Assembly (NCBI GenBank): GCA_029982205.1 | Contig: JARRCM010000018.1 | Coordinates: 1 to 42,745 of the forward strand | DNA: 42,745 bases | Direction of reading: 5' to 3' | DNA from: Thermosediminibacterales bacterium | GTDB taxonomy: Bacteria; Bacillota; Thermosediminibacteria; Koleobacterales; JARRCM01 | In this document: positions 7,043 through 14,095 of the stretch, piece after piece | Layout of the letters: each line of letters opens with the position of its first letter | How positions within the stretch are numbered: the first letter of the stretch is position 1 | Notes under the pieces: model-generated | Seen by the model: only the letters and a program-made list of their open reading frames with translations | The model's database searches: none | Told to the model about the DNA's origin: nothing | Made by a program: the position numbers and the translations under genes

Positions 7043-9190
7043 ATGGGCTTAACACATCAATCCACAGGTGTTGGCATAATGAAAGAAATGTTTCAGGTAA
7101 AAGTAGAATCAGCTGAAGACATAATAGTAGCTTTGGCAGGAAATCCAAATACAGGAAAGAGCACTGTATTTAACAGTCTGACGGGTTTGAAACAGCATAC
7201 CGGAAACTGGCCGGGAAAGACAGTTGCCAATGCTCAGGGAAAGTTCACCCATAAAAACAAGAACTTTATCCTGGTAGATTTGCCCGGCAGCTATTCGTTG
7301 ATGTCTAGTTCTGTAGAAGAAGAAATTGCTCGAGATTTTATATGTTTCGGCAGGCCCAATGTAACTGTGGTAGTTACAGATGCTACTTGTTTGGAGAGAA
7401 ACCTGAACCTTGTGCTTCAAATTTTGGAAATTACCAGTAATGTTGTGGTATGTGTAAATTTAATCGACGAAGCAAAACGGAAAGGAATACAAATCGAACT
7501 AAATAAGCTCTCCGGTATCCTGGGCGTTCCAGTAGTGGGAACAAATGCAAGGGATGGGGAAGGCTTAAAAGAACTAAAGAACGCAGTATATGCAGTTGCG
7601 ATTGGAAAAGTAAAAACAGAACCTGTTAAACTATGTTATGATGATATAATTGAACAAGCGGTTAAGATTCTAGAACCGGCTGTTGGCAGAGTCGTTGATA
7701 ATAAGATAAACAGCAGATGGGTTGCTTTGAAATTAATTGACGGAGAAAAAACTATAATAGATTCATTAAAAAAACACCTGGGGTTTAACATCCTGGAAGA
7801 TGATGAGCTAAAAGAAAAGCTGACAGACGCCAAAAACCTGCTGACCCAAAACGGTCTAGGCCCAGATGGGTTTAGAGACAGAATCGTTTCAAAGGTCATC
7901 AACTTTGCTGAAGAAACATGTAAAAATATCATAAATTTTAATAACAAACAGCATAACGCACTTGATCGAAAAATAGACAGAATTTTAACCTCAAGGGCCT
8001 TGGGTATTCCTATTATGATATTACTCCTGGGGGTTGTGTTCTGGATAACAATTCAGGGGGCAAACTACCCATCGGAACTTTTAGCAACAGGGCTTTTCTG
8101 GATTGAAGAACGCATGACGGATTTGTTTGTGTCAATAGGGTTGCCTGATTGGCTTCTTGGGATACTGGTCCTGGGCGCATACCGCACTCTTGCCTGGGTT
8201 ATATCTGTGATGCTGCCGCCGATGGCAATATTCTTCCCGTTGTTTACACTGCTTGAAGATTTAGGATATTTACCCAGAGTAGCTTTTAACCTCGATAATT
8301 TTTTTAAAAAGGCCTGTGCACATGGGAAGCAGGCACTGACAATGTGTATGGGGTTTGGTTGTAACGCAGCAGGTGTTATTGCATGCAGAATCATTGATTC
8401 TCCCAGGGAAAGATTGATTGCTACAATTACTAATAACTTTGTTCCATGCAACGGCCGTTTCCCTACCCTTATCGCACTGGCAACGATATTTATAGCAGGA
8501 AACACAGGCCCTTTCAAATCAATTGTTGCAACCTTGTCGGTGCTCGGTGCGATACTTCTGGGTGTGATCATAACCCTTGTTGTATCAAGGGTCTTATCCC
8601 AAACAATACTGAAAGGATTACCTTCTTCTTTCACCCTGGAACTTCCTCCCTATAGGAAACCCCAGATCGGAAGGATACTAATTCGTTCTTTACTTGATAG
8701 AACTTTGTTTGTTCTTACTCGCGCAGTTATGGTTGCTGCACCAGCAGGGTTGATTATTTGGCTCATGGCAAATTTAAATATTGGCGGTATAAGCATTTTA
8801 AACCACTGTGCCAGATTATTAAATCCAATAGGCTGTTTGCTTGGATTGGATGGCTACATACTCATAGCGTTTATCCTGGGATTCCCTGCCAATGAAATAG
8901 TTATACCCATCATAATAATGAGTTACATGGCAACTGGGGCCATAATGGAACTGGATAGCCTGCAGGCTTTAAGAGATCTGCTCGTTGCAAATGGATGGAC
9001 CTGGTTAACAGCGGTATGTACCATGCTGTTTTCCCTTAACCATTTCCCCTGCGGAACTACAATGTTAACCATCCGCAAAGAAACCCAAAGCAATAAATGG
9101 ACCTGGATATCATTTATTGTACCTACCGTAACCGGTATTATAGTCTGCTTTACGGTGGCTCAAACGGTACGTCTGTTAGGTTTGGTTTAA
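7043..9190 (+). CDS. feoB: FeoB ferrous iron transporter (GTPase plus permease)
   Basis: A 715-residue FeoB. The N-terminal G-domain has G1 GNPNTGKST (33-41), the switch I region HTGNWPGKTV, G3 DLPGSYS and G4 NLID. A helical GDI-like region follows to about residue 290, then two Gate domains with roughly 8-10 membrane helices, including the conserved GFGCNAAGVIACRIIDSPRERLIATITNNFVPCNGRFPTLIAL block with its paired cysteines and the late GFPANEIVIPIIIM. It imports Fe(II) across the cytoplasmic membrane at the expense of nucleotide hydrolysis. The ATG at 7043 is preceded by AAGGGGGT. Length is normal for a Gram-positive FeoB. Forms a two-gene operon with feoA. Confidence 0.97.
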   Translation: MGLTHQSTGVGIMKEMFQVKVESAEDIIVALAGNPNTGKSTVFNSLTGLKQHTGNWPGKTVANAQGKFTHKNKNFILVDLPGSYSLMSSSVEEEIARDFICFGRPNVTVVVTDATCLERNLNLVLQILEITSNVVVCVNLIDEAKRKGIQIELNKLSGILGVPVVGTNARDGEGLKELKNAVYAVAIGKVKTEPVKLCYDDIIEQAVKILEPAVGRVVDNKINSRWVALKLIDGEKTIIDSLKKHLGFNILEDDELKEKLTDAKNLLTQNGLGPDGFRDRIVSKVINFAEETCKNIINFNNKQHNALDRKIDRILTSRALGIPIMILLLGVVFWITIQGANYPSELLATGLFWIEERMTDLFVSIGLPDWLLGILVLGAYRTLAWVISVMLPPMAIFFPLFTLLEDLGYLPRVAFNLDNFFKKACAHGKQALTMCMGFGCNAAGVIACRIIDSPRERLIATITNNFVPCNGRFPTLIALATIFIAGNTGPFKSIVATLSVLGAILLGVIITLVVSRVLSQTILKGLPSSFTLELPPYRKPQIGRILIRSLLDRTLFVLTRAVMVAAPAGLIIWLMANLNIGGISILNHCARLLNPIGCLLGLDGYILIAFILGFPANEIVIPIIIMSYMATGAIMELDSLQALRDLLVANGWTWLTAVCTMLFSLNHFPCGTTMLTIRKETQSNKWTWISFIVPTVTGIIVCFTVAQTVRLLGLV

Positions 9191-9225
9191 ACTTCAAAGC
9201 AAACGAAACCCAACTGTTATATAAC

Positions 9226-9261
9226 AAAAAAATAACCAAACCCGCTTTTGGGGTTTGGTTA
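9226..9261 (-). terminator. Terminator reading on the minus strand
   Basis: TAACCAAACCC (9233-9243) and GGGTTTGGTTA (9251-9261) form a perfect 11-bp stem with a 7-nt loop. Seven A residues at 9226-9232 give a U-tract on the minus strand, so it mainly serves the YdjM-like gene; the plus strand lacks a T-run after the stem. Confidence 0.7.
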
Positions 9262-9376
9262 ACCGCCAGTGTGCCATAGCTTACTGCGCTATAGTTTGCA
9301 GTTTTATAGGAATTTCTATAATAAAACACACATAAAAACAGTATTATGAGTAAAGGGTCATATATAAGAAGCAGAT

Positions 9377-9724
9377 TTAAAGAAACAGTTTTACACCATA
9401 AGAATTAAAAATGTCCAGCAGGCTGTGTGAAAGGCCTCCTATAAAAGCCCACAGAAAAACCTGTAAAGTTTCCTGTGAAGGGAAAACAAGGTATATCCCC
9501 AGGGTTATAATACTGGATAATATCAAAAGGCCCGGTAGTGAATGTGTCATTCCGCGATGATGTTTTAAATAAGTCATTTCTCCGCTAAGTCTCAAAAGTA
9601 TGTCTAAATCAGGCGCTAATGCGCCTGTAATGGAAGCCAGATAAACAGGGTTGGTCAAAGTGAAATCCTGGCCTGAAAGCGCGGCAGTTCCCAAACCCAC
9701 CACTGCATGTGTAATGGGATCCAT
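9377..9724 (-). CDS. YdjM-like (DUF457) membrane-bound metal-dependent hydrolase, C-terminally shortened
   Basis: A 115-residue fragment-like protein: MDPITHAVVGLGTAAL, GALAPDLDILLRL, HHRGMTHSLPGLLILSS and GGLSHSLLDIFNSYGVKLF are the conserved His/Asp blocks of the YdjM/DUF457 family of small integral membrane proteins. Relatives usually continue after the NSYG-x-KL block with another membrane-spanning half; here a stop codon arrives immediately, and no continuation is visible in the following bases. It is therefore either a naturally short form or a decayed gene. The start is ATG 9724, nine bases after AAGGAG; the upstream TTG would be adjacent to the ribosome site and is excluded. Function of the family in Gram-positives is poorly defined. 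Confidence 0.7.
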   Translation of the reverse strand: MDPITHAVVGLGTAALSGQDFTLTNPVYLASITGALAPDLDILLRLSGEMTYLKHHRGMTHSLPGLLILSSIITLGIYLVFPSQETLQVFLWAFIGGLSHSLLDIFNSYGVKLFL

Positions 9725-9850
9725 GTTATACAACTCCTTACACAGACTGGTTTACATAATGTATTATAACATAAATAGATTACTAGAAAAAAGTTAATAT
9801 ATGGTTATAAAAAGAGGATGGCCAGGCAGGAAAAAAATAGAAATTATTAA

Positions 9851-9879
9851 TTGACATTTCTTTAAAATTGTTATATAAT
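9851..9879 (+). promoter_or_regulatory. Sigma-A promoter of the c-di-AMP riboswitch transcript
   Basis: Consensus TTGACA (9851-9856) and TATAAT (9874-9879) with a 17-bp spacer, predicted start near 9886, about 35 bases ahead of the riboswitch core. Confidence 0.85.
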
Positions 9880-9918
9880 AATTCTAGCTGAAAAATAAAA
9901 GATGTTATGTTATCAAGG

Positions 9919-10097
9919 TATCGCTGAGTTTTTTCGCCTGCCTTAATGATTCATTAATAAAAAAAAGGCAGCGGAAAAAACGGGGGAACCACTTTCTGGG
10001 GTGAATCTCTTCAAAGAATATCTGTCTTTGAAGGGTAGGGTTATTTCTCCTCGATCCGAACCCGACAGCTAACCTCGTAAGCGTTGCAAGGGAGGTT
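9919..10097 (+). ncRNA. Cyclic di-AMP riboswitch (ydaO/yuaA type)
   Basis: The conserved ydaO-type blocks occur in order: GGGGGAACCAC (9982-9992), GGGGTGAATC near 9999-10008, AGGGTAGGG near 10032-10040, TCCGAACCCGACAGCTAAC near 10055-10073, and AAGGGAGG near 10088-10095. GC-rich pairing partners at the 5' side (CGCCTGCC near 9935 with GGCAGCGG near 9967) complete the fold. A terminator follows at 10124. Such switches bind c-di-AMP and usually turn expression off at high ligand, typically for potassium transport, osmolyte and cell-wall genes. Together with its promoter and terminator it fills the 484-bp gap 9725-10208. Confidence 0.93.
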
Positions 10098-10123
10098 GAT
10101 GACAGGTTTAAGGCGTTCGCTTT

Positions 10124-10150
10124 AGCCATGGGCCTTCCATGGCTTTTTAT
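10124..10150 (+). terminator. Riboswitch expression-platform terminator
   Basis: AGCCATGG (10124-10131) and CCATGGCT (10137-10144) form a perfect 8-bp stem with a 5-nt loop followed by a T-rich run. It sits between the riboswitch and the ribosome site of the dehydrogenase, as expected for transcriptional control. Confidence 0.85.
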
Positions 10151-10208
10151 TTGCCAAAAGACTTCAACTATAATGAATTATAATTATAAAAGAAAGGAGG
10201 ATTGACAT

Positions 10209-11354
10209 ATGCAGAGGTATCAGGACGTAAAATTTGCAGTTATCGGCGCTGGAAACGGAGGATGCGCCATGGCAGCACATTTGGCGCTCAAAGGTTTTGA
10301 TGTAACCCTATATAATAGAAGTGAAAAAAGGCTTGAACCAATTAGGGCTAGAGGAGGTATATTATTAGAAGGCGTTCACGATTCAGGTTTTGCGACCATT
10401 AAGCAGGTTACGAACGATGTCGAAGAGGCTATCAGGGATGCGGATGTTATCATGGTAACAGTCCCGGCTACAGGGCATAGGGATGTAGCACGAGCGATAG
10501 CTCCTTTCCTTCATGAAGATCAAATCGTGGTTTTAAATCCCGGACGGACCGGTGGGGCACTGGAGTTTAGAAATATTTTAAGGCAGAGCGGGTTGAAAAA
10601 AGAAATAACAATAGCTGAAGCACAGACCTTTATATATGCTTGCAGGGTTATCAAGCCGGCACATGTTAAAATATTCAGTGTTAAAAACGAAGTAGCGGTT
10701 GCCGCATTACCGGCATACAGGACGCCAAAAGTGGTTGAAATACTTTCAAAGGCATACCCGGAGTTTAAATCGGCATCAAATGTATTGGAAACCAGTTTTA
10801 ACAACATCGGCGCTATTTTTCATCCTACACCAACTTTGCTTAATACAGGACGGATTGAAACTACAAAGGGGGATTTTGACTACTATATAGAAGGGATTTC
10901 ACCAACTGTAGCAGATATTTTAGAAAAGCTTGACAACGAAAGGTTAAAAGTCGCTTCAGCGTTGGGAGTAAAAGCCCAGTCTGCTTTAGAATGGCTGTAT
11001 GAAACTTATGGAGCTGAGGGAAAGAACTTGTTTGAAGCACTGCAGAACAACAAGGCATATAAGGGGATTAAGGCACCGGATTCAGTTAATACAAGGTATA
11101 TTTTCGAGGATGTTCCCGAAAGTCTTGTGCCGATTTCATTAATAGGAAAAATGTTAAATGTAGATACACCGATTTTAGATTCAATTATAAACCTGGCATG
11201 TGCTGCCCACAATATAAATTATTGGGAAACGGGCAGAACCATTGAAAGGTTAGGTTTAGAGGGCTTAACCCGTGAACAGATATTTGCCCTTGTTATGGAA
11301 GGCGAAGAATCGCTAATCAATGTGGAAAAAGAAATGGAGGGCGTTGTTGCTTAA
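10209..11354 (+). CDS. NAD/NADP octopine/nopaline (opine) dehydrogenase family protein
   Basis: A 381-residue two-domain dehydrogenase. The N-terminal Rossmann fold shows GAGNGGCAMAAHLALKGFDVTLYNR (about 12-37) and DADVIMVTVPATGHRDVARAIAPFL; the C-terminal helical opine-dehydrogenase domain contains NNIGAIFHPTPTLLNTGRIE, with the catalytic-type His, and DFDYYIEGISPTVADILEKLDNERL. Family members reductively condense an alpha-keto acid such as pyruvate with an amino acid, or run the reverse oxidation. The ATG lies behind AAAGGAGG. It is a single gene under a c-di-AMP riboswitch, so its product or substrate may be tied to osmotic or turgor balance; that link is inference, and the substrate pair is unknown. 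Confidence 0.9.
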   Translation: MQRYQDVKFAVIGAGNGGCAMAAHLALKGFDVTLYNRSEKRLEPIRARGGILLEGVHDSGFATIKQVTNDVEEAIRDADVIMVTVPATGHRDVARAIAPFLHEDQIVVLNPGRTGGALEFRNILRQSGLKKEITIAEAQTFIYACRVIKPAHVKIFSVKNEVAVAALPAYRTPKVVEILSKAYPEFKSASNVLETSFNNIGAIFHPTPTLLNTGRIETTKGDFDYYIEGISPTVADILEKLDNERLKVASALGVKAQSALEWLYETYGAEGKNLFEALQNNKAYKGIKAPDSVNTRYIFEDVPESLVPISLIGKMLNVDTPILDSIINLACAAHNINYWETGRTIERLGLEGLTREQIFALVMEGEESLINVEKEMEGVVA

Positions 11355-11385
11355 ACCCTGCAGCAAACTTGTTCTGCAGGGTTTT
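11353..11385 (+). terminator. Terminator 1 of the opine dehydrogenase gene
   Basis: AAACCCTGCAG (11353-11363) and CTGCAGGGTTT (11374-11384) form a perfect 11-bp stem with a 10-nt loop and a short T-run. The 5' arm begins at the stop codon. Confidence 0.75.
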
Positions 11386-11399
11386 GGACCTTTGAAATG

Positions 11400-11426
11400 A
11401 AAGCTCAAAAGTATTGGGCTTTTTTT
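11400..11426 (+). terminator. Terminator 2 of the opine dehydrogenase gene
   Basis: AAAGCTC (11400-11406) pairs with GGGCTTT (11416-11422) with one G-U pair, followed by an unbroken T-run to 11426. It is a back-up to the preceding hairpin and insulates the MATE promoter just downstream. Confidence 0.65.
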
Positions 11427-11439
11427 ATGCGAAATTATT

Positions 11440-11468
11440 TTGACAATAAAAATATTATATAATATAAT
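11440..11468 (+). promoter_or_regulatory. Sigma-A promoter of the MATE-MarR operon
   Basis: TTGACA (11440-11445) and TATAAT (11463-11468) with an exact 17-bp spacer. The predicted start is near 11475, about 40 bases ahead of the MATE gene. Confidence 0.8.
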
Positions 11469-11472
11469 ATTT
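11450..11472. promoter_or_regulatory. 23-bp palindrome covering the -10 region, candidate MarR operator
   Basis: AAATATTATA and TATAATATTT form a perfect 10-3-10 inverted repeat lying between the -35 box and just past the -10 box. The operon encodes a MarR-family regulator, so autoregulation through this site is a natural inference. The site is entirely A/T, which raises the odds of a chance palindrome. Confidence 0.5.
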
Positions 11473-11516
11473 AAGAACAAAAATAAAAAAAGAAATAATA
11501 CAGAGGAGTATAGAAA

Positions 11517-12917
11517 ATGAAACAAAACACTAATTCAATGCTTGATTTTACCCAGGGGAGCATACCCAAACATTTATTTGATTTTACAATCCCTCTTTTT
11601 TTAGGAAACCTTCTTCAGACATTTTATAATACTGTTGACAGCATATGGGTGGGCAGGTTTTTAGGGCCTCAGGCCCTGGCAGCGGTGTCTGTGAGTTTTC
11701 CAATAATTTTTGTGTTGGTATCATTTGTCATGGGGATTACCATGGCTACTACGGTTTTGGTAGCGCAGTATAAAGGCGCCAGGCGGGAAGACATGGTTAA
11801 AAAAACAATCAACAATTCTATGCTGCTGCTTTTAATAGGCGCATTAACGGTTTCAATATTCGGTATAAGTTTTAACAGACAAATATTAAAATTAATGAAT
11901 ACACCTGATTCACTTATCCCAATGGCATCAGGCTATTTGAACGTGTTTCTCGGCGGGCTTGTTTTTATGTTCGGATATAATGTGACAAGTGCGATATTGA
12001 GAGGGCTTGGTGATTCCAGGACACCTCTTATATTTCTGACATATTCCACAGCTATTAATATGGCCTTAGACCCTCTGTTGATATTTGGTATAGGCCCAAT
12101 ACCTAAAATGGGTATTATTGGCGCAGCTGTTGCTACAATTATTTCCCAGGCAATATCTTTTTATCTTGCCGTAAGGTATCTTGACAGGAGCAACCACCTT
12201 ATTACAATAAAATTCAGGGAAATGAAGTTTGATATGGAGCTGACGAAGTTAACGATTAAGATAGGTTTGCCTGCGGGTATTCAACATACCGTAATCTCCC
12301 TTGGGCAGACTGTTATGATGTCGCTCGTCAATACTTTTGGCCCGCTTGTAGTAGCATCATATGGAGCTGCGGTTAAGATTCAGAGTTTTGCTTTTATGCC
12401 CGGAATGTCAATAGGGATGGCTGTTTCTTCACTGACAGGCCAAAACATAGGGGCCGGAAGGGAAGACAGGATAAGGGAGATTGTAAAGTGGGCGATGGTT
12501 TTAACTTTGGTAATAATCGGATTTGTTGCTCTCGTTATCGCTGTTTTTCCAAAACAGCTTCTCTTGATGTTCACAAAAGACGATATGGTCTTAAAACAGG
12601 GAGCACATATTTTGAGGATTTTATCAGTATCTTATATACCTTTTGGATTGATGTGGGTGGCCAACGGTGTTTTGAGGGGTGCAGGAGACACTTTTATCAC
12701 CATGGTAATTTCAATTGTTTCCCTTTGGGGGATAAGGATACCTCTTGCGGTTTACCTGGCAAGATTTACACCATTAGGCAGCACCGGTATATGGGCTGCA
12801 ATGGCCATAGGTTCATTTATTAGCATGTTTTTAACATGGGGCTATTATTTAACAGGCCGCTGGAAGGGCAAATCTGCAGTGAAAAAAGGTTACCGTTTAA
12901 AATATAGTGAAGAATAA
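11517..12917 (+). CDS. MATE-family multidrug/sodium efflux transporter
   Basis: A 466-residue integral membrane protein with about 12 helices in two MatE halves. Typical features are the opening QGSIPKHLFDFTIPLFLGNLLQTFYNTVDSIWVGRFLG, the GLGDSRTPLIF loop after helix 5, a second-half repeat beginning near LTIKIGLPAGIQHTVISLGQTVMMSLVN, and GVLRGAGDTFITMVIS mirroring the first-half GLGDSRTP loop. It exports cationic drugs or metabolites using a Na+ or H+ gradient. The ATG 11517 follows GAGGAG. A MarR-family regulator is encoded 36 bp downstream in the same operon. Substrate unknown. Confidence 0.93.
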   Translation: MKQNTNSMLDFTQGSIPKHLFDFTIPLFLGNLLQTFYNTVDSIWVGRFLGPQALAAVSVSFPIIFVLVSFVMGITMATTVLVAQYKGARREDMVKKTINNSMLLLLIGALTVSIFGISFNRQILKLMNTPDSLIPMASGYLNVFLGGLVFMFGYNVTSAILRGLGDSRTPLIFLTYSTAINMALDPLLIFGIGPIPKMGIIGAAVATIISQAISFYLAVRYLDRSNHLITIKFREMKFDMELTKLTIKIGLPAGIQHTVISLGQTVMMSLVNTFGPLVVASYGAAVKIQSFAFMPGMSIGMAVSSLTGQNIGAGREDRIREIVKWAMVLTLVIIGFVALVIAVFPKQLLLMFTKDDMVLKQGAHILRILSVSYIPFGLMWVANGVLRGAGDTFITMVISIVSLWGIRIPLAVYLARFTPLGSTGIWAAMAIGSFISMFLTWGYYLTGRWKGKSAVKKGYRLKYSEE

Positions 12918-12953
12918 ATGTGGTATTGTTTAAATGTTTAAGGAGGAAATTTT

Positions 12954-13400
12954 ATGTATTCTGACTATGAATTGGCAGAACTGCTGAAAAATTTTCATAT
13001 TGAAACAGCACGCTGGTTTAAAGAAGTATTTAAACAGGATTTTTTAAAACAGGCCCGGACTAATATAACACAGACCCAGTACAGGATACTGAGGAGGATA
13101 AAAAACAATCAGCCCTGCAAGATGGGAGAGCTGAGCAGCTGTTCGAGTGTAAGTTTCGGAAGTATGACAATAATGGTTAATAAACTCGTAGAAGAAGGGC
13201 TTGTAAAAAGAATGACATCCCATGAAGACCGCAGGGTGATTTTAGTCAGCCTAACCGAGGAAGGAGAAAAAATACTCAAGGAGTTTCAGGACCAGTTCAT
13301 AGAGGTTTTAAAAAAAAGGGTAAGCCGTCTTGATAAACCAAAAAAGGACAGGCTTTATACTGTGCTGAAACAGTTTATGGAAATAATAAGGGAGCTTTAG
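12954..13400 (+). CDS. MarR-family transcriptional regulator
   Basis: A 148-residue protein with the MarR winged helix: TQTQYRILRRIKNNQPCKMGELSSCSSVSFGSMTIMVNKLVEEGLVKRMTSHEDRRVILVSLTEEG at about 39-104, including the HEDRR wing motif (family D-x-R-D-R-R). N- and C-terminal helices would form the dimer interface. It starts at ATG 12954 behind AAGGAGG and lies just downstream of the MATE exporter, so it most likely represses that operon and responds to an exported compound. The promoter palindrome at 11450-11472 is its candidate site. Confidence 0.92.
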   Translation: MYSDYELAELLKNFHIETARWFKEVFKQDFLKQARTNITQTQYRILRRIKNNQPCKMGELSSCSSVSFGSMTIMVNKLVEEGLVKRMTSHEDRRVILVSLTEEGEKILKEFQDQFIEVLKKRVSRLDKPKKDRLYTVLKQFMEIIREL

Positions 13401-13427
13401 AAAAGTTTTAAGGTTGTTTTGACGTTC

Positions 13428-13456
13428 TTGATTTAGTTGGTGTTAAGGGTTACAAT
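13428..13456 (+). promoter_or_regulatory. Candidate sigma-A promoter of the pyruvate-kinase-like domain gene
   Basis: TTGATT (13428-13433) and TACAAT (13451-13456) with a 17-bp spacer, about 40 bases upstream of the start codon. Confidence 0.5.
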
Positions 13457-13494
13457 AATCATAAAGTATAAATTCAACACGGAGGTGTAACATT

Positions 13495-14043
13495 ATGTAC
13501 TGGGAAAAGCCTGGGAGAGACAACACAAAAGCAACTGTTCAACAAGTTTTAAAAGCCGCGAAGGAAAAAGGCATTAAAGACATTGTGGTTGCTTCAAACA
13601 CAGGTGAAACAGCTGAGCTTTTTAAAAACTCGGGTTTAAACGTGGTATGTGTAACGCATGTCAACGGTTATGCAAATCCCGGAGAAATGGAAATATCGCA
13701 GGAAAAGATTGAAGAACTGAAAAAGGCGGGAATAAAAGTCTTGACTACAACCCATGTGCTTTCCGGCGCTGAACGGGGAATAAGCAAAAAATTCGGCGGG
13801 GTTTATCCCGTTGAGATTATTGCACATAGCCTCAGAATGCTGGGCCAGGGAGTTAAGGTGTGTGTAGAGATAGCGGTAATGGCACTTGATGCCGGTTTGA
13901 TTCCATACGGACAGGAAGTTATAGCGGTAGGCGGTACGGGCCGGGGTGCAGACACGGCTGTTGTAATGACTCCAAGCCATGCAAGCAGCATTTTTAATAC
14001 ATGGATTTCAGAAATAATCTGTAAGCCAAGAAATAGAAAATAA
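13495..14043 (+). CDS. Stand-alone pyruvate kinase alpha/beta (C-terminal) domain protein
   Basis: A 182-residue protein with the fold of the pyruvate kinase C-terminal regulatory domain and no catalytic barrel: TKATVQQVLKAAKEKGIKDIVVASNTGETAELFKNSGLNVVCVTHVNGYANPGEMEI resembles that domain's phosphate-binding loop (ASNTGETA). The later block DAGLIPYGQEVIAVGGTGRGADTAVVMTPSHA is well conserved among stand-alone members in clostridia and archaea. The ATG follows GGAGGTG. It has its own promoter and terminator. The family has no established reaction; binding of a sugar phosphate or nucleotide is a guess from the fold. Confidence 0.85.
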   Translation: MYWEKPGRDNTKATVQQVLKAAKEKGIKDIVVASNTGETAELFKNSGLNVVCVTHVNGYANPGEMEISQEKIEELKKAGIKVLTTTHVLSGAERGISKKFGGVYPVEIIAHSLRMLGQGVKVCVEIAVMALDAGLIPYGQEVIAVGGTGRGADTAVVMTPSHASSIFNTWISEIICKPRNRK

Positions 14044-14046
14044 CAG

Positions 14047-14068
14047 AAACCCGGATTATCCGGGTTTT
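14047..14068 (+). terminator. Terminator after the pyruvate-kinase-like domain gene
   Basis: AAACCCGGA (14047-14055) and TCCGGGTTT (14059-14067) form a perfect 9-bp stem with a 3-nt loop and a short T-run. Confidence 0.75.
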
Positions 14069-14095
14069 AATAATAGCTTGGGAGTTGTGAAGAAA

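Noticed and set aside
8065-8634. A 189-codon open frame on the minus strand
   Set aside because: It is antisense to the membrane domain of feoB, which is fully conserved, and has no ribosome site or recognisable domain.
9905-10129. A 74-codon open frame on the minus strand with ATG at 10129
   Set aside because: It lies wholly over the c-di-AMP riboswitch and its terminator on the other strand; the conserved RNA explains the sequence, and the peptide resembles nothing known.
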